From: Azolla caroliniana
Lineage: Eukaryota; Polypodiophyta
Reading direction: 5' to 3'
DNA length: 64,000 bases
Assembly (NCBI GenBank): GCA_043228905.1
Contig: JBHGNT010000002.1
Coordinates: 23,870,001-23,934,000, forward strand
Numbering within the stretch: position 1 is the stretch's first letter; each line of letters starts with the position of its first letter. Both the position numbers and the translations under genes were made by a program. A model generated the notes under the pieces. That model was not told the origin of the DNA, did not search any database, and saw only the letters and a program-made list of their open reading frames with translations. Shown here in pieces: positions 44,401-56,000 of this stretch.

Positions 44401-45929
44401 GCAAAAGTAAGGGTTTATAGTATATAATGTTTCAGGATATTTTTCTATTATTATTGATTTTTAATTTCTAATTTCATATTTATTGTATAGTCACAAGGTA
44501 TACATGAAGATTCAGGAGTTGATGATGCAAAAATTGAGTTTACCAACATGGGAAGAAGTGGAGCAAGCCTACTCGATAACTTCTTCCTACAAGGCATTGG
44601 AGGAATATTTTATTGTTTTTAGAGAACGGGTAAGTGTCATTTGAATGTTAATACATTGAAAGCTAATGTTCTCTTCTAACAACATCGACACTTGCAGAAA
44701 CCATCGAAATCAAAATAGACCAACGACAATAATGATGGTATTCCAGCTGCCTTTATCACACACTTAGAACATGCAAAGTATGAGAAGAGAATGACCAAAG
44801 GGAAAGAGATGGAACTGCCTGAGGATTCAGAGACTGTGAAGAGTTTTTTGCATAGGTCTGATCCTTATCAACAATTACATTATAGTGTATTTAATGGGGA
44901 AGTATCACAAATGCTCGATCTGTTACCGAGAAGGCACTACACTTTGCTGATAGCCGACATACCATATGGATTCCCAATTCCGGGATCAACATATGATGAT
45001 GTGCCTTTCAAGTACCCCCAAATCGAGAAGATGGTAAAGGATTTCGCCGAACTGACATTAGCCCCCTTGTGGAGGATAATCATATTCCATAGCATGGGGC
45101 AATCACTGTCAGTCACAACACCTCTAAAGTCACGTTGTCATGCCACTGAACACATGCATTGGTGTGTCACAGTTTGTTTTTAATCATTATGATACTTGTT
45201 ATTATATGTTGACATTCATACCTCTAAAACATGATTTTATTTCTTTGTAGGATTAAAACAAATATTACACGTAGCCTTGGCGATCGAATGGTTAGTGTGG
45301 TCGAACATTTTTGTGTGGGTTACTATGATTCAATAACAAAGAAGAAGGCTAGAGGACATGTCAACAAGTGTAATGTGGTCAATTATATCATGTGCCCAGC
45401 TGTCACAAAAAAATTAAGGCATGTTTCAGGTGATAAGAGTATGGTGAATCCTTATCAAAAACCTCAAATATTGATCAACCGTCTCCTAGAGCTCTTCTCG
45501 AATCCAGATGATTGGGTCCTAGACTTGTTCTCTAGCATAGGTATATAAAATATATTTACTTTGATTTCTGTTGATCAAGTTTAAGATATTAATTCATATA
45601 TATACTTTTTCGTGTTCATGTGGCTATTAGGTACTACAACAGCTTGTGCATTGAAGATGTTTCGAAACTGTGTTGCGTTGGAGAAGGACCCTGCACAAGT
45701 TAACTTCATCAAAATGAGGATCACAGGAATCTGGGACTATCCAGATCAGGATCAAAAAGTCAGAGCTAAGCACATCAATGAGACAGAGATGTTCCAAATG
45801 ACTTCACGAGAACCAATGGAACCTATTGATGAAGAAGCAAGGGAGCTTGTGGACCTAGAAGATGTAACAAATTTGAACATACATCAGATTCCGGAGAGCG
45901 TGGAGATGACACAAACGAGAATAGTCTAG
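41447..45929 (+). pseudogene. ParB-like plus beta-class DNA amino-methyltransferase fusion, six exons
   Basis: Exons 41447-41472, 41946-44406 (interrupted by a MITE), 44491-44629, 44698-45161, 45251-45540 and 45631-45929 join with GT-AG introns of 473, 84, 68, 89 and 90 bp in frame. After an acidic linker (43387-43440) comes a ParB-like fold with YYVIGGSHSTEARR (about 43780-43818) and GLAHEEAKLLAWDHNNDN. The C-terminal half has motif IV as ADIPYGF (about 44960-44980, for D/N-P-P-Y/F) and motif I as VLDLFSSIGTT across the last intron, then FRNCVALEKDP. Motif IV before motif I is the beta-class order of N6-adenine and N4-cytosine methyltransferases. Breaks: TGA 43223, a frameshift near 43570, TAG 43819, a frameshift near 44205, TAG 44716. 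ParB-methylase fusions are familiar from phages and bacteria, so an ancient transfer is possible. Confidence 0.75.
42038..42867. mobile_element. hAT-type MITE copy 1, inside the methyltransferase exon
   Basis: 830 bp with ends CATGGTTGTT and (reverse) CAAGGTTGTT, flanked by a perfect 8-bp duplication CTCTAGAA (42030-42037, 42868-42875). No coding capacity; the interior is AT-rich with a GAAGAAGAA run near 42300. An 8-bp duplication and CA-GGTTG ends fit hAT. Without it the exon 2 frame is continuous. Confidence 0.9.
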
Positions 45930-46710
45930 AACAATCAGCGCTTGAAGAGCCTAGTGTGCCAGATTTGCTTATAGATTGATTTAGATGGCATAATGTATAC
46001 TTTGAGGATTTTTTAGGCATAATGTATACCTTGACTTGATATTGTTTTTGTATATGAGAACAAAAGTAATCGTTTACCGTTTAATTTTATTCACCCATTC
46101 ATAATTTCACTTTTTAATCATTTTTTGAACTGTAATTTGTATATACATATGATTGGTCACCATGCTCTTCTCCAGTTTGGGGTATTAACATGATATTATA
46201 CTTTCTCATTTCTCCTAGCATGATTATATACATGAATTTGTGAATGTTCTTGATAATAAAAGGTTTTCAGTTAGCTGCGTTCCAAGTCTATTGGTTTCAA
46301 ATAGTATAAATGAACGTGGTACATAATTGTTACTCTTACCAATTACATTGCGATGGATTATATGACATTATTTCACGAAACTATCGATATACCCGTCCAA
46401 CAAGTGGGGGACTACTTTATTCCTCAACCCTAAACCACATATTAACATTTAGGGTTTATGTAGTTTTACTCTACAATTTGAATATGGATACCAAATAAAG
46501 ATGTTTAATATTCAACCTAGTATTCAATTGTACTCCACGATATACAAATTGACATGAAAACAAGACGTAAACAATTCACCAAATGCTTGGATTTTATTTG
46601 GTTCTATATTTCACCATCCATTCGCAAAATAGGTACACATGCATTGTACATTTTCGAAATCATGCTAAATTAGGGTACTTTTCTGCATCTCACCAACTAT
46701 GGCAAAAGAG
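45930..46710. other. 3' region of transposon T, no gene seen
   Basis: AT-rich sequence between the methyltransferase stop and the right inverted repeat. I see no coding frame or repeat of note. Confidence 0.6.
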
Positions 46711-46745
46711 AATACGACATATTACCTGTTTCAAATGACCCAGTG
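46711..46745 (-). repeat. Right terminal inverted repeat of transposon T
   Basis: On minus it starts CACTGGGTCATTTGAAACAG and continues GTAATATGTCGTATT. TTTCACTA follows in plus orientation as the 8-bp duplication. Confidence 0.82.
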
Positions 46746-46753
46746 TTTCACTA

Positions 46754-47656
46754 CAAAAAGTCACATTGTGCACGAGCAACTACGAAAACTCTGGTCTGAA
46801 TTGGAAACATCAAAGAGTCTGTAGTTGCATTAATTGATCATGGATAGGAGATCAACCTGATGTCCAATTAGCACCAGAAGGAGAAGTGTCCTATTAACAC
46901 CAATCATGGATGGAAGATTTGGGCAGTCACTAAAGAAAAAGACCTATTTGCGGCTTGTTCGGATGTGACGGTGAAGATCAGAGATGTAGAGATTGACCAA
47001 AATTTCTTTGCAAGATGAGGTCTCACATTCCGTGATCCTCGGGCAACCCTTTATCACGGCTTCATGGATGGAAACAAAGTTGCTCGATAGTGGAGAGACT
47101 TTTGCACAGATTCGGACCCAAGCGGAGGTAAAACTGTTCAATTCTTAATTGTGCCATCAAATCACGAAAGGAACAAGAGAGCACTTGTCCCAAGCAAAAA
47201 TGGATTTTTAAAGCAGGTTGTTGCGGAGTGGGGAAGTGATAGTCTGAGAAGCCCTAATACTCCACACAGGAAGAAAACTCTTGGAGCGAAACAAGTGTGA
47301 GACCACGGAAGATTAAAGAAGGAGATTGGGTGATAGTCTAGGACAGTAGTTTGGATGATCAACACACAACGATACGGAAATTCACTCGAAGGTGGTTTGG
47401 ACCATATGAGGTTCAAAAAGCATTCGACTACAATACTTACTGGCTAAGTGAGCTAGATGGAACAATACTTCGAGTGCCTATAGCGAGGAAGCGGGTGAAG
47501 ATTTTCAAGAAGCGAATTGATGATGAAACCTACTTAATCCTAGACAAAACAGACACAAAGGAGCAATCGGACAACAATCATGAAAGTGTAGAAATCGAGC
47601 ATAGTGAGCTAGATTTAATAATCGACATAGGGGAAGAGAGAGAGAGCTACGGATGA
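46754..47656 (+). pseudogene. Gypsy E protease joined to integrase C-terminus
   Basis: 46754-47147 encodes, with a few stops, a retropepsin region: ALIDHG near 46830 (DHG in place of DTG), QNFFARDE-like and LGQPFITASWMETK-like strands near 46995-47085. From 47295 it reads VRPRKIKEGDWVIV, a stop, then RRWFGPYEVQKAFDYNTYWL to VKIFKKR (47390-47520), the GPY/F module of a Gypsy integrase, and an acidic tail. RT, RNase H and the integrase core are deleted. 47148-47294 is a degraded joint. Confidence 0.7.
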
Positions 47657-47722
47657 AGAAGAGTAACAAGTACCAGAAACTTCAGCACATACCGGAGGAT
47701 GTGCAAGTTTGGAGGGGGTGAG

Positions 47723-48475
47723 TGTCATAGTGTGTTTTGTACACTACGTAAAATATGTGTAGAGTACCCGATTGACTAAGTATAAATAAATAAAAGAGAA
47801 TACTAAAATATTTATGTTCAATGCATAGGGGAAGATTGGAACCATGTACCTCCAAGTAAACAATTTCAAGCCTTACCATTGTACTAGCACATCATGTGTA
47901 TTAATGTTATAAATTCTAGTTATACAAAAGTTCATCCCATGTGATAAGCAGAAAGAGAAAGCTATTCATGTACATCTAGTGTGCATGAAAACTTGAGTTA
48001 AAAGAAAAAGCATGATAGCGAAAGTTATTCATGTATATCTAGTGTGCATGAACACTTGAGTTAAAAAGAAAAGGTATAATGATAGAAAAAGCTAACACAT
48101 CTAGTGTGCATGAACACTCGAGTTAGAGGAAAAGCATCATGTTTGCATGTAGTAAGATATCCTTAGTCTCTCCCATCACTATATAAGGATGGGGAAGCAA
48201 ATTGTAAGTGGTTGTTGATTTTTTTCATAAGGGTTGATAAATATATTATTCTCGTGGGATTCACGAGTTTTCTATGTATTTCACTCTTTCAATCTAAATT
48301 CATATTCTTTCCTAAGCATTGATTAATACACTATACTCGTGGGATTCATGAGTTTCCTACCTTTCTTTCTTGCAATCTATTCATAACTAGACTTATCTCA
48401 AATCCTCCTCCTAATCCAAAACCCCAATAGTTCCAACCCAACTCACACAACGATCCGGCGCCGTAAGGCACGACA
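47723..48475 (+). repeat. 3' LTR of Gypsy E
   Basis: 753 bp, partner of 19054-19793, with the same internal repeats and an antisense tRNA-like segment at about 47836-47900. Confidence 0.85.
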
Positions 48476-49965
48476 ACGTACTTCTCCTATGACAACCACA
48501 ACAATTTCTTTGTTCGATCCCGAACAATGTGCATTCCCAGGATTTATTTTGCCGGACCCATATCTTTCATTGAGAATGACCTGCTCAAGGCCTTCTTCAA
48601 GCTTCTGATTTTCTTCGGGTCCTGTCCGACAATCAGCATGTTATCCACATACAATAGGAGGATAAGAAAATCTCCTCCATCATATTTCTTGACAAAGACG
48701 CAATGATCAACTTGTGTCTTGCCGAAACCGTGATCCACCATGAAGGAATCAAATTTTTAGTATCATTGCCGAGGTGCCTACTTTAGCCTATACAAGCTCT
48801 TCCTTAATCGGCATACCAGGTTTTCTTTACCTTTCTCCACGAATCCTTCTGGATGGTGTATGTACATCTCTTCCTCCAAATCTCCATGAAGGAAGGTAAT
48901 CTTCACGTCCAGTTGCTCGACTTCGAGATCCATGATGGCCGTTATGCTCAACATTGTTCAGATTGATGTCCTCTTTACTACCAGGGCAAATATTTCGTCA
49001 AAATCGACACCCTTCTTTTGTTGAAAACCTTTGACGACAATTCGTGCTTTGTACCTGGGTGGATTCCCACCATCTCCCAGTTTCAACTTGTATACCCATT
49101 TGTTCTGGAGTGCCCTTTTCCCTCTCAGCAACTTAGTCAGTTCGTATGTGTGGTTCTCATGCAAGGATTCCATCTCCTCTTGCATGGCACTGAACCACTT
49201 TTGGTTGTGGCTATCTTTCTTAAATTCTTCAAAGCTTTCTGGCTCACTCTCATCGGTCAGTTGTCACACTCTTCATCTGGAAATCTTCGGGGGGGGCTTC
49301 TCTCTCTAAGGGGGTATCTTCGACCTCCATTCGGCATAGTCGGTTCTTCTTTGACTTCTTCGGCCGAGTCAAATTCGTTTCCTCGTTCGGCCGGGTCCCC
49401 TTGTTCTTCAATCGGTTCTCAATTTTGTCGAGTATTAGATCAACCAACTAGCTCCGATTTGATTTTGGATCGAATCGACTTCTATTTTATTTGGTCGAGC
49501 ATCTACTCAGCTCGATTCGGTAGTTGGAGACTTATTCTCAATCTCCCAATCGACAATCTTCTTCTCTTCCATGAAGACAATTTCTCGGCTCCTAATGACC
49601 TTCTTCTCGGGTAAGTCCCATAGTCGATAGTCGAATTTGTCGTCATCATAGCGGAGAAATAGACACAGTCGGCCCTTGGGATCGAGTTCCCCCCCTGGTC
49701 TTTAACCACATGCACGTAGACCAGGCAATTGAACACCCTTAGATGCCGATATGACACCTCTTTGCCGGACAATATCCTTTGTGGTATGTCACTTTCTAGT
49801 GGGACCGAGCGAGACCTGTTTATCACATAAACGGTTGTCATGAGCGCTCGGCCTAGTAGATCTTTGGCAATTTCGCATGTGCCAGCATACATCAGACTCT
49901 CTCCATGATAGTCTCGTTCATTCACTCGGCCATCCCATTTAGTTCTAGCATCTTCGGCACCTTGA
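48476..49965 (-). pseudogene. Copia F RT and integrase C-terminal part
   Basis: On minus: integrase end (49960-49620; VYVINRSRSVPLESDIPQRI, VSYRHLRVFNCLVYVHV), acidic linker (49447-49250), RT (NKWVYKLKLGDGGNPPRYKA about 49120-49060; LYVDNMLIVGQDPKK about 48650-48610, where YVDDM has become YVDNM) to the Gypsy E insertion point. The RT active-site Asp-to-Asn change and numerous stops make it inactive. Confidence 0.82.
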
Positions 49966-49973
49966 GTTAGGTA

Positions 49974-50802
49974 CATGGTTGTTTACGTACCCGTATTTAA
50001 CATTTAAATACGTATAATACCTCATCATTTGTATAGTACGTACTATACCTCAATGTTGTTCAGTCAAATATCATGTACATTTTTCCAATACGATATTTAA
50101 CGTATTTATAAAAAACAAGTATAATACGTATTTATAAAGAAAATGTAAGTAAAACCCTAACAAAAAGCAAAAGAAAAAAAGGATTTTAGTGAAAAATAAG
50201 CCAAAGCAAGGAAGAAAGAAGAATAGAAGAGACGACGATGAAGAAGATGAAGAAGAAGAAGAGAGAAAAGAAGACATAAACTTGTCCTAAGTGTGATAAT
50301 CGCAGGCGATAGAAGAAGAAGAAGAAAATGAAGAAAAGAGAAACCTATCATGAGTGTGATAATCATAGACGATTCCTCAATCTATGAAGGCATAATTGTA
50401 AATAATTACAATTTGAAGTAGAACATCGTGATACACACTTACACTGATTTATAGAATAAGGGAATGTCGACATCCATATTACTACAGTTATTTTAGGATG
50501 TGAAATGTTCAATTGTCTTATATGCATTTTAAGATGTATAACTATATTGTACATCACAAAATTGTGTAAACATAGATGTTTTTCACAATATTATAGATAT
50601 TTTTTAGAAAGGTAAATAATTTTCAAATTCTAGAAGTATTTAACGTACTATACGTAAAATACGTATTTTACGTACTTTACGTATTTTATAAGTATTTAAC
50701 ATATTAAGAAAACATATTTAACATATTTTTAAATTGGGAGGTACTATACAGGTATTAATACATTAAATACGTATGGTATCCGTACCGTACCTAACAACCT
50801 TG
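49974..50802. mobile_element. hAT-type MITE copy 2, inside Copia F integrase
   Basis: 829 bp, closely similar to copy 1 throughout, with the perfect 8-bp duplication GTTAGGTA (49966-49973, 50803-50810). Confidence 0.9.
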
Positions 50803-50810
50803 GTTAGGTA

Positions 50811-52539
50811 GTACTCTTCGAACAGTCTGCGGTACTCTCCGCCATTGTCCGTCCAAACTGTCTTCAATTTTCAGTAGGTTTCTCTCTCATCTCTCGCCTA
50901 GAACTCCTTGAAAATACCTAGTACTAGATCCTTCATATTCTGCACATAAGCCAACAACTTACACCTATAATCATCACTAACGGTAACAAAGTATTGTCCA
51001 CCAGAATGAGACTTCACGTCTACATAGCATACATTGGTGTGTACGAGCTCCAAGGTGGTTTCCTCCAAATCGGAGGCCTAAGTCAGAACGCGGCTCTATT
51101 TTGTTTGTTGACCAGGAAATCGGCACATTTATCGAGATGCACTTTCTTCACCTCCGGTATGAGTTCTTTTTCGGCTAGCATTTGCATTCCCTTCTGGCAC
51201 ATGTGCCATAGCCTCTTATGCCACAATTCACCGGTTCTGTTGGCTACCACGTTTACTTCGCCTTGGCATAAATGAGCATTCATTATGTACAGTGTGCTGG
51301 TTTTCCAGGGTCGAGCCACGATTAGGCTCCCCTTGCAGAACTTCATGACGTCATTGCGGATGCTACCCGTGTAGCCTTTGTCATCCAACCGGCCGGCTGA
51401 TTTCAAGTTTTGTCAAACTTCCAGAACATGTTGAACATCCCTCAACACTAGTCTACACCCGGTGGATGTCATCAAATACATGTCTCCAATATCGATGATT
51501 CAGCATGCTCCTTCATTCCCCATTTTTACAAGACCATGGTCTCCGGCCTTGTATGATGAGAAACACTTTCGGTCGGGGGTTAGGTGAAACAACGCACCCG
51601 AATCGACCACCATGGTTGATTCTTTGTCAATGAGATTGACCTCATTTTGTTCACTAATGAACAACAACTTCTCTTCACTCGCGTCGATTGTTGAGCTGTT
51701 CTTTCTGTTTAGTATTATCTTCGGCTCTACACCATCAGTTCCCCCTTTCTCCTTTCAAAAGTGTTTGCAATTCCTTTGGAAGTGCCCTGGCTTCCCACAA
51801 TAGAATCACGTGGGCCTTCCCCTTGACTTCGACCTTGTCCCCAACTTATCTCGATTCTAGGGACTTCGATTTCGGCCTCTTCCTCGATTCGTGTCACTTT
51901 CCGTGACAAGGGCCTTCGGGTTGATATTGGACTCTCGGTCTTTCTGGTGAGCTTCTCCATTGAATAAGCTCGACTTCACCTCCTCTAGAGATAAATGCTT
52001 CCCTTCCGGTCCGGCGTTGCCTAATGTGACAATGAGCGTCTCCCAGTTGTCCGGAAGGGATCCCAGCAACAATAGTGCTAATACCTCGTCGGCAAGAGGT
52101 ACTTCTAGAGAGGTGGTTTGGTTCATCAATCCTTGGAAGGCATTAATGTGTTTTGCCATGTTGGAGCCGTCTTGATATCAGAGTCTCACGATTTTTCTGA
52201 AAACTAAGACTCTGTTCACGACGTTCTGGTTTTCAAACATCACGCCAATCTTCTTCCACAGGACGTCAGCGCTCATCTCTTCATCAAAGTTGTTGTATAG
52301 ACTCATGTCTATAAAACACCTTATATATGTTGCTGCCTTTAGATGCATGACTTCCCCGATAGCCACAGGTCTTTGCACACGAGCATGTCTTCAGATGCAT
52401 CGATCTTGTCTGGCTTGCTTTTGCCGAACTGCATCGGCAACCATAGGTCTTTGCACACGAGCGTGCCTCTCATCTTCGACTTCCACAATGAGTAGTTGGA
52501 GCTGGTAAGCTTGAACATGATGCCGAACAAGTTTTCCAT
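50811..52539 (-). pseudogene. Copia F gag, protease and integrase N-terminal part
   Basis: Gag starts at 52539 (MENLFGIMFKLTSSNYSLWK). A short internal duplication (TAGGTCTTTGCACACGAGC at about 52445 and a copy at about 52365) disrupts it. Further parts are LYNNFDEEMSADVLWKKIGV, MAKHINAFQGLMNQTTSL (52159 on), a decayed knuckle (about 51790), protease VVDSGALFHLTP-like (about 51605-51570) and the integrase zinc region (LWHKRLWHMCQKGM about 51235-51190; HLDKCADFLVNKQN). Stops and frame changes are frequent. Confidence 0.82.
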
Positions 52540-52553
52540 CACTCTAATACCTC

Positions 52554-53019
52554 TTTATTAGAATCTGCACCAGCTACAACCGATTACTTGTACGTAGTCG
52601 GATGCAAAAACGAGGTAGATAGTACACAGACAGGAAACGTGAAGACGGAAAAACAAGTACAGAGACACTCAGATATTTAACATGGAAAACCACAAGGGTC
52701 CACAAACCCCAAGACTCACAGGCACTGACCTCGAGCTCGTTCTCGTTTAACAAATGGTGGCTGAGTTACAACTCACAGTCACTCTCTCTCTCTTACGCTC
52801 ACAATTACAGAGGCAACTACCTTGTGTAACTATAAAACTATAATGATTCTTCACACTAATTGAAAGTTTGGCATACTTGTTTATATACTAAAACAACTTT
52901 CTGACTATTTACAAGTATAGCCCACAAGGGGCACATTTGGACTATCTACAAATATAGTCTCCCGATTTTGGAAATCGATTTCAGCTCATCCCATCCGGAG
53001 GGACTTGGTTTTCCCAACA
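52554..53019 (-). repeat. 5' LTR of Copia F
   Basis: About 466 bp, ending GGTTTTCCCAACA in plus orientation, with a weak primer site (GGTATTAGAG on minus) at about 52542-52551. The inner boundary is approximate. Confidence 0.72.
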
Positions 53020-56000
53020 ATTTTAGGATACCCTTGGTTTTTTAATTAAAACCCTTCTTTGTCCATTGATTGGGTTAATCACTCAATCACGTTTGAACTT
53101 AATAATTGTAAACATTTTATTCAATGTTTCAAACTTCCTTGTCTTTCACTTGTGTCTTATAAATCTTTAAGTCAGTATTCTAGTTCATCAATTTATTCGT
53201 GTGTAATTGATCCCACACTTCAATTTTATTATTTTAATATTGACGCCACACAATTACCACATTATGAACGAAAATTACTCGATTCTATTTTAGATGATTT
53301 TCAAGATGTGTTTCCTAATGAATTGCCACTTACTTTACCACCAAAACGTAATGTGGACCATCCGATTTAACTCATCCCCAGTGATGCCTCTATGAGCATT
53401 CCACCTTATCGACTTAGTCGATTAGAAGAGGACGAGATCGCTAAACAACTTAAGGAATACTTGATTATGGGCCACATTAGGTATAGTAAATCACCTTCGG
53501 GTGCGTTAGTTCTGTTAGTTAAGAAGAAGGAAAGTTCATGGCGAATGTGTATCAATTATACTCGTTTGAATAAAATGACAATAAAAAATGCATATTCGTT
53601 ACCTCATGCCGATGATTTGATTGATCGTTTGCATGGGGCCCAATATTTTACGAAAATTGACTTATGAACAGGTTATCATCATATTCGCACTGCCGAGGAT
53701 GATATTCCTAAAACTGCTTTTCGTACATGCTATGGCTATTATGAGTTTTTAGGCATGCCTTTCAGGTTCACTAATGCTCCAACCACATTCCAACAAGCGA
53801 TGAATGACCTTTTCTGAGATCAACTCGGTGATTTTGTTGTCGTCTTCTTGGATGACATTCTCGTATGTAGTCGTACCTTGCAAGATCATGTTCAACATGT
53901 TCGATTTGTTTTGCAAAGGTTGCATCACAACTCTTTCTATGCAAAACATTCAAAATGCGATTCTTTCCAAAAATCTATTGTGTACCTAGGTCATTTAATT
54001 ACGGAAAATGGTGTTGAAATTGAACCTTCTTGTATTGAAAAGGTTTAAAACTTTGGCCCATTCCTCATAATATTCCTGAACTTCCATCATTCTTCAGATT
54101 TGTTGGATTTTTACGAAAATCAATTCGTAACTATTCCAAATTGACTACACCATTAATTGACCTTTTAAAAGGTCATCCATGCAAGTCTGTCAAAACAAAT
54201 TTCCTAGAATGAAAAATTTGACACATCATTTGAGACACTCAAAGAGCATCTGTGTCAAGCTCGCACTCTTCTATTACCGACCCTTCAAAGCCTTTCTTAA
54301 TGGAAACAGATGCTAGTGATTATGCAATTGGTGTCATTCTTTATCAAGGTGGTCACCCTATCTCTTTTGAAAGTAAAAAGATTGATACTACTCAATCTCA
54401 GTATTCGGTTCAAGAGAAAGATTTGTTCGCGGTAATACATGCACTAAAAACATGGAGGCATTAACTCTATGGAAATCAAGTTGTGGTTACAATAGACCAT
54501 CAATCCTTGAAGTATTTTTGTGACCAACTAGATCTTGTTGGTAGTAAAAACCATTGGGCTGACCTTATGCAAGATTTTGATTTTACCATATGGTATCACA
54601 AGGGTTCTATGAACATAGTTGCGAATGCTCTTAGTCGCATTAAAGAAGTTAATATGCTTAGCTTCACGGAAATCAAAATCTGATCTTTTAGATCACCTTC
54701 GAGGGAAATACCTTGATAACAATTATTTCTCGAAATACTGGACGAAAGCCAAATATGGTTTAGATGTTGTTACTAGCACCCTACCCTCGAAGGCGACCTT
54801 TCACATTACAAATGGTTTGCTCTACCATAGTGGAAAGGTCTATGTGCCAGATTTATCAAACGTAAAACAGAAAATTCTTCATGAATGTCATGATGCACCA
54901 ACTTTGGTCAGCCTGGAATACAATGCACACTCATTCTCATCTCATGAATGTCATGATGCACCATATGTTGGTCAGCCTGGAATACAACGCACACTCTTCT
55001 TATCTCGTGTACTTTTTTCTGGCCTAAGATGCGCCATGATGTGCATAAATACGTGAGTCAATGCTTACAATGCCATCAACTTGTTGGTCTTTTACATCCC
55101 TTAGATATTCCCAATAACAAATGGGAAAGTATCTCGATGGATTTTATTGTTAGTTTACCTCGTACACAGAGGGGTCACAATGCCATTTGGGTTGTCATTG
55201 ATCGACTAACAAATTTGGCTAGATTTATTCCTACCAAAACCACCGTAACCACTCAACAATTGGCTTATAAATTTGTTGATGAGTTATTTCGTTTTTATGG
55301 ATTACTGATGGATATTGTTAGTGATCGAGATTCCAAGTTTACTAGTGACTTTTGGACTCATGTCTTTAAGAAACTAGAAACTACGTTGAGCATGAGTTAC
55401 GCAGATCTTACTTAGTCTGATGGACAAACTGAACGAGTTAATCAAATTATTGAGGACATGCTTCGAGCGTATGTAGCAAAAACCCCTTCTAAGTGGGAGC
55501 AATACTCTATCTTAGAATTTTTCTATAATAGCTCTAAACATAATTCCGTTGGATATAGTCCTTTTATGATGATGTATGGTTTTCAGCCACGTGCCCCAAT
55601 CAACGTGACGATTCATGGTGATACATTAGACAGTACACGCAATTTTTTGCAAGACATGAACCAAATGTTGCATATTGCCAAAGAAAATGTTCGGACAACT
55701 CAGGATCGTGCTCGATTTTATGTTAATCAGGATCGACATCGTCGTGCATTTACTATTGGTCAAAAAGTTTTTTGGCGTGTCCCTACTGACTCTACGTCAT
55801 TGTCTACAGGCAAGTGTCCTAAGTTAGCCTCACGATATTGTGGCCCATTTGAAATCCTTAAGTGATTTGGGTCATCTGCTTATCACGTTGCCTTACCCCA
55901 TAACGTTGGTATTTATCCCGTTTTTCACGTCAGTCGTCTAAAACCATTTTTAGGCTCCGGTGATAACACCATCACAATCCAAGATCTTCTAACATTAGAG

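Larger units (their letters stand above)
21279..46745. mobile_element. Transposon T: DNA transposon with DUF7869 and ParB-methyltransferase genes
   Basis: The ends are inverted repeats of about 35 bp with four mismatches (21279-21313 and 46711-46745; both start CAC and share TCATTTGAAAC and GGTAATATGTCG). The flanks are an imperfect 8-bp duplication, TCTCACAA (21271-21278) and TTTCACTA (46746-46753). With T and one 8-bp copy removed, the Gypsy E gag-protease frame is open across the joint. Inside are two head-to-head genes: a DUF7869-type gene on minus ending at 21603 and a ParB-methyltransferase gene on plus from 41447 to 45929. Subtracting Copia D, Gypsy C (with B) and the MITE leaves about 7.8 kb. 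The superfamily is undetermined; 8-bp duplications occur in hAT and in Zisupton/KDZ-type elements. Confidence 0.8.
19054..48475 (+). mobile_element. Gypsy E: internally deleted Ty3/Gypsy element hosting transposon T
   Basis: LTRs at 19054-19793 and 47723-48475 share the start TGTCRTAGTRTGTTTTG and the end GGCACGACA. A purine tract TTTGGAGGGGGTGAG precedes the 3' LTR. ACGT flanks both ends (19050-19053, 48476-48479), and the Copia F frame resumes across it. The interior holds gag, then (after transposon T) a protease, then directly an integrase C-terminal module, with RT, RNase H and the integrase core missing. It could only have moved with help from a complete relative. Confidence 0.85.
18060..53019 (-). 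mobile_element. Copia F: old Copia element split by Gypsy E and a MITE
   Basis: On minus, the order is 5' LTR (52554-53019), gag, knuckle, protease, integrase, RT and RNase H (down to 18323), then a truncated 3' LTR (about 18060-18320). It is closely related to Copia A and B. Gypsy E is inserted within RT with duplication ACGT, and a hAT-type MITE within integrase with duplication GTTAGGTA. The pol C-terminus and the junction to the 3' LTR are deleted. The right LTR end (CCCAACA) abuts a Gypsy protease frame, so F inserted into element G. Confidence 0.82.

Noticed and set aside
44791-45929. Methyltransferase as the DAM-like domain of a DIRS element
   Set aside because: No tyrosine recombinase or DIRS-type RT is near, the gene has introns, and the enclosing ends are inverted repeats with an 8-bp duplication.
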